A DNA stretch of 64,000 nt, from NCBI RefSeq assembly GCF_002217655.1, contig NZ_NEWK01000002.1, positions 187,164 through 251,163 on the forward strand, read 5' to 3'. Positions 54,851 through 63,513 of this stretch are shown in pieces. The notes under the pieces are model-generated. The model had not been told where the DNA came from and searched no databases. It saw only the letters and a list, made by a program, of their open reading frames with translations. The DNA comes from Geobacillus thermocatenulatus. GTDB taxonomy: Bacteria; Bacillota; Bacilli; Bacillales; Anoxybacillaceae. Positions within the stretch are counted from its first letter, which is position 1. Each line of letters opens with the position of its first letter. A program made the position numbers and the translations under genes.

Positions 54851-55285
54851 TCATTTGCGAAAAAAGAGCCAAAGCGCCAAAAATAGAAAGCCCATAGCGG
54901 CTAGGCGCATCATGTCAAATGGAATACGCTGTCCGCCGAACAGACCAAAATGGTCAACAATTGAACTCATGACAAGCTGACCAACAATCACCGCCATCAA
55001 TGAATTGGCAACACCGATTTTCGGGACGATGAGCACCATCACAAATACATAAAAGGCGCCAAGAACACCTCCGGTCAGTTGCCATTTCGGCACGGAAAAC
55101 ATGGCAAGCAATTCTCCTTTGCCCAAAAACAATTGCACTAAAAAGAGGACAACCGTCCCGATCAAAAACGAAACGAACGCTCCTTCAAACACACCGATCC
55201 GCTTGCCCAGGCCGCCGTTGACTCCGGCCTGTACGGAAACAGCCATTCCGGCAGCCAAGGCCAGCAGCATCCATAACCATTTCAC
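54851..55285 (-). CDS. DMT-superfamily transporter (YdcZ/DUF606)
   Basis: 144 residues, five membrane helices: AAGMAVSVQAGVNGGLGKRI and LGAFYVFVMVLIVPKIGVAN are DUF606 hallmarks. Half-size DMT proteins usually dimerise or pair with a second copy, none of which is present here. Substrate unknown. RBS GGGGGAATGGG. Confidence 0.82.
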   Translation of the reverse strand: MKWLWMLLALAAGMAVSVQAGVNGGLGKRIGVFEGAFVSFLIGTVVLFLVQLFLGKGELLAMFSVPKWQLTGGVLGAFYVFVMVLIVPKIGVANSLMAVIVGQLVMSSIVDHFGLFGGQRIPFDMMRLAAMGFLFLALWLFFRK

Positions 55286-55455
55286 GTCCCATTCCCCCTA
55301 AGGCGCCAACATTCCTCTTTATCATGATTCAGTTCAAAAAAACTTGTCAAGATATTGGCCATAGCAGCCGAAAAACCCAGGCATGTTGGTTAACCAATAA
55401 AAACCAGATGAGAAGGCTCTATTCCTAGCTGTTCTGCCGTAGTCGGCCATCGGAT

Positions 55456-56664
55456 TCATTGAACAAAAGAATGCCAAAGCCCCCCGGCGAACGAAACGAG
55501 AACAACCGCCCAGGCCGGCCACTTCCAAACGGCAAGGAGAAGAAAAGCGCCAAGAACAAACGCGAAATCGGCCGGCTCGTTCACCGCTTTCGTCCAAATC
55601 GGGTCGTACAGCGCCGCGAGCAAAATCCCGACGACAGCGGCGTTCATGCCGACAAGCGCCGCTTGGAAGCGCGGCTGATGGCGAAGCCAGTGCCAAAACG
55701 GAAACGCGCCAAGCACAAGCAAAAACGAGGGAAGAAAAATGGCTATGGTGGCAACGAGCGCCCCTTTCCAGCCAAAGCTGGCCATCCCAATATAGGCGGC
55801 AAACGTGAACAGCGGCCCCGGAACAGCTTGCGCGGCGCTGTAGCCGGCTAAAAACTGGCTGGCGGTGATCCACCCTTGCGGCACCACTTCCGCTTCCAAA
55901 AGCGGCAGCACGACATGCCCACCGCCAAACACGAGCGCCCCTGCGCGGTAAAAGCTGTCAAACAGCGCCCAAAGCGGTGAAGAAATCGAAGCGCGAACAA
56001 GCGGCAGCGCGACAAGCAGCACAGCAAACAGCAAAAGCAGCGTTGCACCAATGGAACGGCGAATAAAAGGCGGAATGCCTGCCACAGATGAGGAAAGGGC
56101 GACGTTTTTGCTTCGCAATCCAAAAGCGCCAATGCCTCCTGCTGCGGCGATGACGGCGACTTGGCTCCACGCGCCCGGCACAAGAAGCACGGCGACGGCT
56201 GCTATGGTCGCAATTGTCGCCTCAAGGCGGCCGACAGCGAATTTGTGCGCCATCTCCCATACGGCTTGGGCTACGACCGCCACGGCTGCCATCAGCAAGC
56301 CGTGCATCCAGCCGGCGTCACCCCAAGAATGGTGTTGTAGCCAAACAGCAACCAGGCTGAGGGCGACCGCTGACGGCAACGTAAACCCAAGCCAAGCTGC
56401 CAACGCTCCCCAAACGCCGGCGCGCATCAGTCCGATGCCAATGCCAACCTGGCTGCTCGCTGGACCGGGAAGAAATTGGCAAAGAGCAACAAGATCGGCA
56501 TACGTTTTGTCGTCAATCCATTTTTTTCGTTTCACATACTCTTCATAAAAATAGCCAAGATGGGCCACGGGTCCGCCAAACGACGTCAAGCCAAGGCGAA
56601 GCGCCGTGATTCCGACTTCCCAGACGGAGCCGTGTCGGTTTGCTGCTTGTTTCTTTGCAGCCAT
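55456..56664 (-). CDS. chrA: Chromate transporter (CHR family)
   Basis: 402 residues with two homologous CHR halves: RLGLTSFGGPVAHLGYFYEE and LCQFLPGPASSQVGI in the first, FYRAGALVFGGGHVVLPLLE and YSAAQAVPGPLFTFAAYIG in the second. The two-domain ChrA expels chromate from the cytosol. About 10-12 membrane helices. RBS GAAAGGAGCGGG. Divergent from queT-like. Confidence 0.9.
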   Translation of the reverse strand: MAAKKQAANRHGSVWEVGITALRLGLTSFGGPVAHLGYFYEEYVKRKKWIDDKTYADLVALCQFLPGPASSQVGIGIGLMRAGVWGALAAWLGFTLPSAVALSLVAVWLQHHSWGDAGWMHGLLMAAVAVVAQAVWEMAHKFAVGRLEATIATIAAVAVLLVPGAWSQVAVIAAAGGIGAFGLRSKNVALSSSVAGIPPFIRRSIGATLLLLFAVLLVALPLVRASISSPLWALFDSFYRAGALVFGGGHVVLPLLEAEVVPQGWITASQFLAGYSAAQAVPGPLFTFAAYIGMASFGWKGALVATIAIFLPSFLLVLGAFPFWHWLRHQPRFQAALVGMNAAVVGILLAALYDPIWTKAVNEPADFAFVLGAFLLLAVWKWPAWAVVLVSFAGGLWHSFVQ

Positions 56665-56736
56665 GGATCCCGCTCCTTTCGTTCACGAGAGTGTCATGCT
56701 ACAATCATATCATCATGCACGAGAGGAGAGAATACC

Positions 56737-57243
56737 ATGAACGTTCGAACGATGGCGACAAACGGTTTGATCGCCGCCGTGTATATCGCTGTGACGGCGT
56801 TCATCCAGCCGTTTGGCTTTACGAACATTCAGTTTCGCGTCTCAGAAATGTTAAACCACCTAGTCGTATTCCGCCGAACATACGCCGTTGGCATCGTGCT
56901 TGGCGTCTTTTTTGCCAATTTGTTTTTCTCGCCGATTGTCGCATATGATCTTGTATTCGGCGTCGGCCAGTCGGTGCTGGCGCTGCTGATCACGATCTTT
57001 TCCATGCGGCGCGTGAAAAACGTTTGGGCGCGCATGGTGGTCAATACGTTGTCGTTTACCGCAACGATGGCCATCATCGCCCTCGAGCTGAAACTAGCGC
57101 TCGGCTTTCCGTTTTGGCTCACATGGCTGACGACGGCCATCGGCGAGTTTGTCGTCATGGCCATCGGCGCGCCGATCATGTATGCCGTCGGCCGCCGGAT
57201 CGCTCTAGAAGCCTTCCGGGCTGCTGACGGACGCAACGACTGA
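56737..57243 (+). CDS. queT: QueT-type queuosine precursor transporter
   Basis: 168 residues from ATG 56737 (GAGGAGAG 5 bases upstream), five to six helices. FTNIQFRVSEMLNHLVVF is the QueT family N-terminal motif, and FFANLFFSPIVAYDLVFGVG follows. QueT is the substrate-binding component of ECF-type uptake of preQ0/preQ1 or queuine. No preQ1 riboswitch is visible in the short leader (about 70 bases), which is slightly unusual. Frames further upstream overlap chrA and are not real. Confidence 0.85.
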   Translation: MNVRTMATNGLIAAVYIAVTAFIQPFGFTNIQFRVSEMLNHLVVFRRTYAVGIVLGVFFANLFFSPIVAYDLVFGVGQSVLALLITIFSMRRVKNVWARMVVNTLSFTATMAIIALELKLALGFPFWLTWLTTAIGEFVVMAIGAPIMYAVGRRIALEAFRAADGRND

Positions 57244-57253
57244 CCAAGTGTTC

Positions 57254-57511
57254 CTACGGCATCGAGCGAACCGCCCATTCGATGATCAATGAACAGACGG
57301 CGGCGAGCGCCGAGGCCGCCGTCATGGTGGTTAGCATAGACCGCAACTGGGGATGAATATTGGGGCGAAAGTGAAGGATGGCGAGACTGACAGCAACCCC
57401 TCCGATCCATACGACAAGACCCACGGGCGTCATAAGCACGTCCCAGTCGCTAATCCAGAAATAAATCACAGCCGCATGGCAGGCCAGCAGCGCATATAGG
57501 ATCATCCTCAC
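57254..57511 (-). CDS. Small membrane protein of unknown function
   Basis: 85 residues, two to three helices. GTG start 57511 overlaps the stop of the upstream transporter gene (GTGA), so it is translationally coupled. No family recognised. Confidence 0.65.
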   Translation of the reverse strand: MRMILYALLACHAAVIYFWISDWDVLMTPVGLVVWIGGVAVSLAILHFRPNIHPQLRSMLTTMTAASALAAVCSLIIEWAVRSMP

Positions 57512-58509
57512 TGCTCTTCCCCCACGCGATAGGAACGCGAGGCTGCTGAAACCGGTGGGGCCTGCCGGTTCACCGTCTTTGCAGACTCAAAACTATGCCA
57601 GCAAATCCCCGCCACAATGACCGCTAAGCCGACAAACGCCAAGCCGTTCGGAAACGGAGCCGATAATAACAGCACTTCGCCGATAACGGCAAAAATCACT
57701 TCTCCGGATTGCGTCGCTTCTACAGCGGCCAGCTTCCGCTCATTTCCTTTCGCCCGGTCAGTGGCGATGAAAAAAAGCGTCGTCGCGATAACGCCCGAGC
57801 TGATAGCGACAATGAGCGACTGCGCCGTTTGCCCAGCCGAAGGAACTCCGGCTGTCACCCATCCAATCAGCGCCACGACGAACCAAAACGGCAGGCTGGC
57901 CATCGTCATCCCGAATACGCGTTGAAACGCATCAAGACGCCCGGCGCAATGTTCGATCATTTTCCGATTGCCAAGCGGATACGCAAACGCGGCAATCAGC
58001 ACAGGAAAGACCCCCAACGCGATTTCTTTCCAGGTGAGGCGGCTTGCTTGCTGGAACTGGATAAGCACGACGCCGAGCAAAATAAAAAATGAAATGAAGA
58101 GCGCCCGTTTTTCAATCGGACGGCGCACCAATACCGTTCCATTTTTCGTTTCTCTTCGTTCTATAAACAGCGGGCTAAGCAGAACGCCGGCCACAATCGT
58201 GCACTGCCATGTGCCGGCCACCAGCCATCCGGGCCCGTAGGCGGCCGCGTAGGTGAGCGGCGCGTAAAACAAACCGAAACCGACCGTCCCCCAGACGATC
58301 CATGTCCACGGATAGCGTTTCATGTCGCGCCAAATCGGACCGAGGCTGCGGCGTGCCAGAAGAATGGCAAACAGCAACGGAACCATAAAGAAAAAACGAA
58401 GTGACGAGCTCCATGTCCAACTTCCGCCAGCTAGCTCCATAGACCGGTTCAAGATGAACGTAACGGCAAAAAAGAACGAGGCGGCAAGGCCGAGGGCCAT
58501 TTCCCGCAT
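57508..58509 (-). CDS. EmrE-like DMT multidrug transporter
   Basis: 333 residues from ATG 58509 (AAAAGGGGAGAGA). Ten helices in two repeats: MALGLAASFFFAVTFILNRS and the second half at IALGVFPVLIAAFAYPLGNR. It fits the large multidrug-resistance EmrE-type family (about 330 residues). In-frame ATG codons at 58545 and nearby lack an RBS. A Ter site lies in the upstream region. Substrate unknown. Confidence 0.82.
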   Translation of the reverse strand: MREMALGLAASFFFAVTFILNRSMELAGGSWTWSSSLRFFFMVPLLFAILLARRSLGPIWRDMKRYPWTWIVWGTVGFGLFYAPLTYAAAYGPGWLVAGTWQCTIVAGVLLSPLFIERRETKNGTVLVRRPIEKRALFISFFILLGVVLIQFQQASRLTWKEIALGVFPVLIAAFAYPLGNRKMIEHCAGRLDAFQRVFGMTMASLPFWFVVALIGWVTAGVPSAGQTAQSLIVAISSGVIATTLFFIATDRAKGNERKLAAVEATQSGEVIFAVIGEVLLLSAPFPNGLAFVGLAVIVAGICWHSFESAKTVNRQAPPVSAASRSYRVGEEQ

Positions 58510-58602
58510 GGTCGGTCTCTCCCCTTTTGTGATTAGATTCATCATATGGCAGAGCAGTTTTATTTTATCGCATTATTGAAAATTTTTCTATTTGTTTTTT
58601 TT

Positions 58603-58631
58603 GATTATTTAGAACATAGTTTTTTATGATA
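58603..58631 (-). other. Replication terminator site (Ter), right copy
   Basis: On the - strand CTATGTTCTAAATAATCAA (58619-58601) is the same core as at 841 and 2433 but inverted relative to them. It should block forks moving rightward. It lies in the upstream region of the EmrE-like gene. Confidence 0.75.
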
Positions 58632-58798
58632 AGAAGTACACAATAAGAATTGATCAACCCGAAACAGTTCTGCCAGGCGGCAATCCTATCATTACCGCAT
58701 CCATTCTTCTTTCCGTCACCTCCGTTTTCGTTAAATTCTTACTTGTCAAATAGGTATTTATTTATTATTCTTAATTTATCTATTATTCCTATTTATCA

Positions 58799-59052
58799 CT
58801 CACATTTCGCACCCTCCCGACGAAAATCGGGAGGATTTTTTCATCCCGATGTCGAATAGGTCCTTGGTACACAAGGAAAGCAAAGGAGTTTCCACACCAT
58901 GGACGTTCGAATTCATGCTATTTATCTCATAAGGAATGATGAGCGATGGTAAAAAAAGGATTGCCATCGCTTGTTGTGTTGGCTCAAAAAATATTTTAAA
59001 AAAATGAATAAAAAATCCTTTGTTTCTGCACTGCTGGGGTGCGAAATGTGAG
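58799..59052 (+). mobile_element. 254-bp mini-IS (deleted IS1634-type) with 6-bp target duplication
   Basis: Begins CTCACATTTCGCACCC and ends GGGTGCGAAATGTGAG: perfect 16-bp inverted repeats. TTATCA flanks both sides (58793-58798, 59053-59058). Inside are a terminator, a 17-codon stub with RBS (AAAGGAG, start 58900, MDVRIHAIYLIR) and the common IS right end (GCGATGGTAAAAAAAGGATT). No transposase, so it is a non-autonomous, MITE-like element. Confidence 0.85.
58813..58841 (+). terminator. Terminator inside the mini-IS
   Basis: CCTCCCGA and TCGGGAGG form a perfect 8-bp stem with CGAAAA loop, followed by ATTTTTTC. On the + strand it should stop transcripts heading to osmC. Confidence 0.8.
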
Positions 59053-59069
59053 TTATCAGGAGGTTTTTT

Positions 59070-59513
59070 ATGCCTAAGCTTACCTTTTCCTCTGATGTCA
59101 AATGGTCTGGTGAAGGAGTACGCTCGGTGGCTGACATTAACGGCAAACAAGTCATCATTGACGAACCTCCAGCCTTGGGAGGCACCGATCAGGGGCCGAA
59201 TCCCGTAGAGTTGGTCCTAGCCGCACTAGGCGGTTGCATCAATGTACTGGTCTCTCTGTTTGCCAGCCATCACGGGGTCGAACTGAAAGGAGTTCAAGTA
59301 CACGTAGAAGGGGATTTAGATCCCAATGGCTTTATGGAGAAAGCGGACGTTCGGCCTGGATTCTTAGAAATTCGTTACCATATTGATATCGACTCTCCTT
59401 CCGATCCAAAAAACGTCCAAGCTTTGATTGAACACGTTGAACGTGTCTGCCCGGTAAAAGACACCCTAAGGGGCGTACCTACGGTGTCTATAACGAATCA
59501 AAAAACGTCATAA
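59070..59513 (+). CDS. OsmC-family thiol peroxidase-like protein
   Basis: 147 residues. GPNPVELVLAALGGCINVLV carries the first redox Cys and HVERVCPVKDTLRG the second, the OsmC/Ohr plan (YhfA branch). These reduce organic hydroperoxides in the cytosol. RBS CAGGAGG starts right at the target duplication of the mini-IS. The native promoter probably lies upstream of that element (a TTGTCA/TATTAT-like pair near 58743-58770). Confidence 0.85.
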   Translation: MPKLTFSSDVKWSGEGVRSVADINGKQVIIDEPPALGGTDQGPNPVELVLAALGGCINVLVSLFASHHGVELKGVQVHVEGDLDPNGFMEKADVRPGFLEIRYHIDIDSPSDPKNVQALIEHVERVCPVKDTLRGVPTVSITNQKTS

Positions 59514-59524
59514 GGTGAAAATGG

Positions 59525-59574
59525 AAAAGGCTGTCTGAAAAAAGTCGAGCGATGACCTTTTCAGACAGCCTTTC
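59525..59574. terminator. Terminator after osmC
   Basis: AAAGGCTGTCTGAAAA and TTTTCAGACAGCCTTT pair across a roughly 18-base loop; A/T ends on both sides allow use from either strand. Confidence 0.8.
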
Positions 59575-59662
59575 GAGGGTGTTGTTTCCTTCGAGACGCT
59601 ATGCATGACAACCGTGCTGATGAAAGGGCTTCTTCGTTTGTCTTCCTTGCGTGGCGGACGGA

Positions 59663-60883
59663 TTATTTGTCAATTAACTCAATCGGCACAATTTTTCCAT
59701 TTTCCACCGCAGCCACAACGATTTCTGATTCAAAACCGCCATCGTCGCCGATGCTCGGGACGTTATACACTTTCTTTTCTGCTGGAATGTTTTTTAAACC
59801 ATCGTTCATATGTTCGCGGATGGCTTGCGGATCATCGACGGTGCCTGCCGCTTTCATCGCTTCAACGAAAGCATAAAGCGCCAAATAGTTGTAAGCGGCT
59901 TCTGACCCCGGATCTTCGTTGAACTTCGCCCGGTAGTTTTTCACAAACTCGGGAACCGCGGGTTCATCCGACTCGACAAGCGGCATGACGCCGATCGAGC
60001 CTTCCAGCATGTCATAAGAGCCTGTCACCCGTTTCATCTCATCGAGTTTCGCCTGATCCATAATGATAAAGCCGCCTTTAAATCCAAGTTCGCGCGCTTG
60101 TTTCGCCACTTTTGCCGTCGGTTCCGAAGCGCCCCCGATAAACAGCACATCTGGTTTTTCTTTCAAGGCGTTCGTCACGATCGTAAAGAAGTCGGTGTCT
60201 TTCGTAAAGTCAATCGATGATTTGTAGACGACTTTTCCGCCTTGTTTTTCCCAATACGGCAACAGTTTTTCTGTCCAGTCTTTCCCGTATTGCGTCGCCG
60301 TCGGCAAGGCGGCCAGTTTCTTGCCGAAACGCTTCATGGCATAATCGGTAAAAGTCGGGATGTAGCCGTCATAGCGCGGCGGAATGCGCACGGTTAGCTT
60401 GTTGCCGGTCTGCGTAATTTTCGGTTCGCTTGTGTACGCCGCGATGATGAAATTGTCCGTTTGGTTGAACACTTGCAGTGCCATGACGCCGCCGCTGTGC
60501 GGCGTGAAAATGATCGGCGTATGATGTTCCTGCACAAGGCGCTTGGCGTTTGCCGCCGTTTCGTTTGGCAAATATTTGTCATCCAGCGGAACAAGGTTGA
60601 TTTTGTATTTCTTTCCTTTGACCTCAAAACCGCCGCTGTTGTTGATTTCCTCAGCCGCCATCTTCAGACCGTTCAGCGTCCGTTGGCCATAATAAGCGGC
60701 AGGACCGCTCAGCGGACCGCTGTATCCGATGTTGACTGTGCCCGTTTCAGCGCCGCCTCCACCTCCATTGTTGTTGTTTCCGCCGCCCGCGTTGTTGTTA
60801 GTCGTTGAGCTGTTGCAGGCAGCCAGCATCAACATCATGATCGCTGCCATCATCGCCACGATGGACCATTTTCTTTTTTTCAT
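59663..60883 (-). CDS. livK: Branched-chain amino-acid ABC transporter, substrate-binding lipoprotein
   Basis: 406 residues. Lipobox LMLAAC (about 18-23), Asn/Gly-rich linker, then a periplasmic-binding-protein type I fold: GYSGPLSGPAAYYGQRTLNG, HHTPIIFTPHSGGVMALQVF, AAYNYLALYAFVEAMKAAG. Captures the amino acid outside the cell for LivHM. It is last in the operon order, 120 bases after livF. The ligand is assumed from family and context. Confidence 0.88.
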   Translation of the reverse strand: MKKRKWSIVAMMAAIMMLMLAACNSSTTNNNAGGGNNNNGGGGGAETGTVNIGYSGPLSGPAAYYGQRTLNGLKMAAEEINNSGGFEVKGKKYKINLVPLDDKYLPNETAANAKRLVQEHHTPIIFTPHSGGVMALQVFNQTDNFIIAAYTSEPKITQTGNKLTVRIPPRYDGYIPTFTDYAMKRFGKKLAALPTATQYGKDWTEKLLPYWEKQGGKVVYKSSIDFTKDTDFFTIVTNALKEKPDVLFIGGASEPTAKVAKQARELGFKGGFIIMDQAKLDEMKRVTGSYDMLEGSIGVMPLVESDEPAVPEFVKNYRAKFNEDPGSEAAYNYLALYAFVEAMKAAGTVDDPQAIREHMNDGLKNIPAEKKVYNVPSIGDDGGFESEIVVAAVENGKIVPIELIDK

Positions 60884-61005
60884 TCTACTCCCCCCTATTG
60901 ATGATTTATTTTTTCAATGTTCAGATAATATTTGATACGCCCGGTATTCACCCCCTTTCAGTGCCATCTTCTTCTCCTTGCTTTCGTTGCTGGAGAATAT
61001 GGATA

Positions 61006-61713
61006 TTATCCGCCAATGTATGCCTTGCGGACATCGTCGTTGGCGAGCAGCTCCTCCGCTGTTCCTGAGGCAACGATCGTTCCATTTTCAAACACATAGC
61101 CTCGATGGGCGATGGACAGCGCCGCATGAGCGTTTTGTTCAGCGAGCAAAATCGTCGTCCCCTCTTGATTGATTTGTTTAATCGTGGCAAACATTTGCTC
61201 GACAATGAGCGGAGCGAGTCCAACCGACGGTTCATCAAGCAAGAGCACCGCGGGACGCGACATTAAGGCGCGGCCGATGGCGAGCATTTGCTGCTGGCCG
61301 CCGCTTAGCGATCCGGCCGGCTCATTGCGCTTTTCCCGCAGGATGGGAAATAATTCATATACGTGTTCCAACGATCGGCGGATGCCATCTTTATCCTTTC
61401 GATGAACGTAAGCGCCCATCAGCAAATTTTCGTATACGCTCATGCGCGGAAACAGTTTGCGCCCTTCCGCGCATTGCACGACGCCGCGCCCGACGATGCG
61501 GTCAGGCGGAAGCGAGTCGATGCGCTCACCGTTGAGGCGGATTTCCCCTTGCACAGGTTTGTGCAGTCCGCTGATCGTGCGGAACAATGTACTTTTTCCT
61601 GCTCCATTGGCGCCGAGCAAAACCGCAATCTCTCCTCGCTTGACGGAAAACGTCACATCGCGAATGGCGGCAAAACTCCCATAGCGGACCGATATGTTCG
61701 CAACTTCAAGCAA
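61006..61713 (-). CDS. livF: Branched-chain amino-acid ABC transporter ATPase
   Basis: 235 residues from TTG 61713 (AGGAGGGA 7 bases before), overlapping the livG stop. Walker A GANGAGKS, signature LSGGQQQM, Walker [14 protein letters not shown]. The LSVGLAP form after Walker B is typical of LivF as opposed to LivG. Confidence 0.92.
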   Translation of the reverse strand: MLEVANISVRYGSFAAIRDVTFSVKRGEIAVLLGANGAGKSTLFRTISGLHKPVQGEIRLNGERIDSLPPDRIVGRGVVQCAEGRKLFPRMSVYENLLMGAYVHRKDKDGIRRSLEHVYELFPILREKRNEPAGSLSGGQQQMLAIGRALMSRPAVLLLDEPSVGLAPLIVEQMFATIKQINQEGTTILLAEQNAHAALSIAHRGYVFENGTIVASGTAEELLANDDVRKAYIGG

Positions 61714-62470
61714 TGGCGCTCCCTCCTAAGTACGCTTGAATGACCGCCTCGTTGTTTTTCACTTCCTCCGGCGTTCCTTCTGCAATTTTCTCTCCATAGT
61801 TCAACACCATAATGCGGTCGGCAATTTTCATGATCATCGACATTTTGTGCTCAATTAGGCAAACGGTCAGGCCCCTTTGCACCATGTTGACGATCAATTC
61901 CTCAAGCCCTTCCGTTTCATCCGGGTTGATGCCGGCTGCCGGTTCATCAAGCAAAACGAGCTCCGGATCGGTCGCCAAGGCGAGCGCAAACGCCGCCCGC
62001 TTTTTCTGTTCCTGCGACAAATTGGCCACCATCCGATCCGCCACATCGGTCAACCCGACAAAGTCAAGCACTTCCATCGCCTTTTCTTTGCATGCCTGTT
62101 CCTCGCGGCGATGCCGTTTCGTGCGCAAAATGGCATCAAATAAGTTGGATGACGTGCGGAGGCGATGGCCGATGATAACGTTATCCATCACCGTCGCCTG
62201 TTCAAACAAGTGAGTCGTTTGAAACGTGCGGGCGATGCCGAGCTTCGCCCGTTCGTTTGCCGGCAGGCGGGTAATATCGCGCCCTTTGAACGTAATCGTC
62301 CCCGACGTCGGCCGATGCAAGCCGCTGATGAGATTGAAAAACGTCGACTTGCCGGCGCCGTTTGGACCGATGATGGCGTTGATCTTCCCTTGCTCGATGG
62401 AAAAGGTGACATCGTTGACCGCCAGAAGCCCGCCAAATCGCTTCGTCAATCGCTCGACGCGCAAAAACAT
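61706..62470 (-). CDS. livG: Branched-chain amino-acid ABC transporter ATPase
   Basis: 254 residues from ATG 62470, six bases after AAGGAGGG; ATG 62476 would abut that RBS. Walker [24 protein letters not shown] signature region, Walker [17 protein letters not shown]. The GINPxE sequence is typical of LivG. Overlaps livF and follows livM directly. Confidence 0.92.
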   Translation of the reverse strand: MFLRVERLTKRFGGLLAVNDVTFSIEQGKINAIIGPNGAGKSTFFNLISGLHRPTSGTITFKGRDITRLPANERAKLGIARTFQTTHLFEQATVMDNVIIGHRLRTSSNLFDAILRTKRHRREEQACKEKAMEVLDFVGLTDVADRMVANLSQEQKKRAAFALALATDPELVLLDEPAAGINPDETEGLEELIVNMVQRGLTVCLIEHKMSMIMKIADRIMVLNYGEKIAEGTPEEVKNNEAVIQAYLGGSAIA

Positions 62471-62472
62471 CG

Positions 62473-63513
62473 TCATCCCTCCTTGGCATATCGTTCGCTC
62501 CGCTCTTGGCGCGAGGCAGCAGCCAGTTCCGCGGACGCTTGTCTTGCTTCCAGCTGAAGGCGGCGCGCTTCGCCCCGCTTCGCTTTCAAACGGATGATCC
62601 CCCCAGCAATGCCATGAGGGTAAAAAATGATGAGCAACGTCAATACAGGCCCGAAAATCAACATCCGATAATCTTGCAAAAACTGCAGCTGCTGGGACAA
62701 AAATGTAACCAAGAGCGTGCCGACAACCGGTCCGGCGAGCGTGCCAATCCCGCCGACAAGCAAATACGTTAAAAAGTCAAACATAACGCTGACGTACGCA
62801 ATGTCTGGGCCGAGAAAACGGATGAACGATGCATACAGCGCCCCGGCCAGCGATGTAAAAAAGACCGAGAGAACAAACGAGGCGAGCTTGTTTTTCATCG
62901 TCGAAATGCCAAGCGTCAAGGCGAGCTCCTCGCTGTTGCGAATGGCAATGTACGTCCTCCCCGTCAGCGAATAAACAAGGCGATGCATGATCCAAACAAC
63001 GACAAGCAAGAAAAACAACACCAAATAATATTGCGCGGCGGGCGTTTGAAACGAGAGCGGCCCGATGTCAGCCGGCGCCGGGATGCCAATGAAACCGCGC
63101 ACTCCACCGGTTAAACTGTCCCATTTGTCAATGATCAAATAGATGATGTAGCCGACGCAAAGCGTATAAATGGCGAAAAAGTGTTCTTTCGTTCGCAAGG
63201 CGACAAGTCCGACGAAAACGCCGATCAACGTCGTCAGCAAACACGCTGCGGCAAAAGCAAGCCAAAACGGCCAGCCGGCTTTTACCGTCAAAATGCCGAG
63301 CGCATACGCGCCGATCGCAAAAAATCCAGCGTGGGCAAGCGACAAATACCCCGTATAGCCGGCAAACAAGTTCAATCCGTACACCGCAATCATCCAAATA
63401 AAGGAAATAGTCATCATATGCACGTAATAGCCGTTGGCAACGAAAAGCGGAAAGAGAATCGCCGCAGCGATGAGGGCAGCAAGCCATAGGCGCCGTTTTT
63501 CCAAAATGGCCAT
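62473..63513 (-). CDS. livM: Branched-chain amino-acid ABC transporter permease
   Basis: 346 residues, about ten helices. YGLNLFAGYTGYLSLAHAGFFAIG is the LivM motif. ATG 63513 six bases after AAGGAGGG, overlapping the livH stop. The C-terminus has an extra basic/Ala-rich tail (RLKAKRGEARRLQLEARQAS) of about 35 residues. Confidence 0.92.
   Translation of the reverse strand: MAILEKRRLWLAALIAAAILFPLFVANGYYVHMMTISFIWMIAVYGLNLFAGYTGYLSLAHAGFFAIGAYALGILTVKAGWPFWLAFAAACLLTTLIGVFVGLVALRTKEHFFAIYTLCVGYIIYLIIDKWDSLTGGVRGFIGIPAPADIGPLSFQTPAAQYYLVLFFLLVVVWIMHRLVYSLTGRTYIAIRNSEELALTLGISTMKNKLASFVLSVFFTSLAGALYASFIRFLGPDIAYVSVMFDFLTYLLVGGIGTLAGPVVGTLLVTFLSQQLQFLQDYRMLIFGPVLTLLIIFYPHGIAGGIIRLKAKRGEARRLQLEARQASAELAAASRQERSERYAKEG

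Noticed and set aside
56476-56736. Longer start of the QueT-like protein
   Set aside because: It overlaps chrA on the other strand, and the family N-terminus begins at ATG 56737 with an RBS.
56664-56737. preQ1 riboswitch before the QueT-like gene
   Set aside because: The leader is about 70 bases and I see no preQ1 aptamer consensus.
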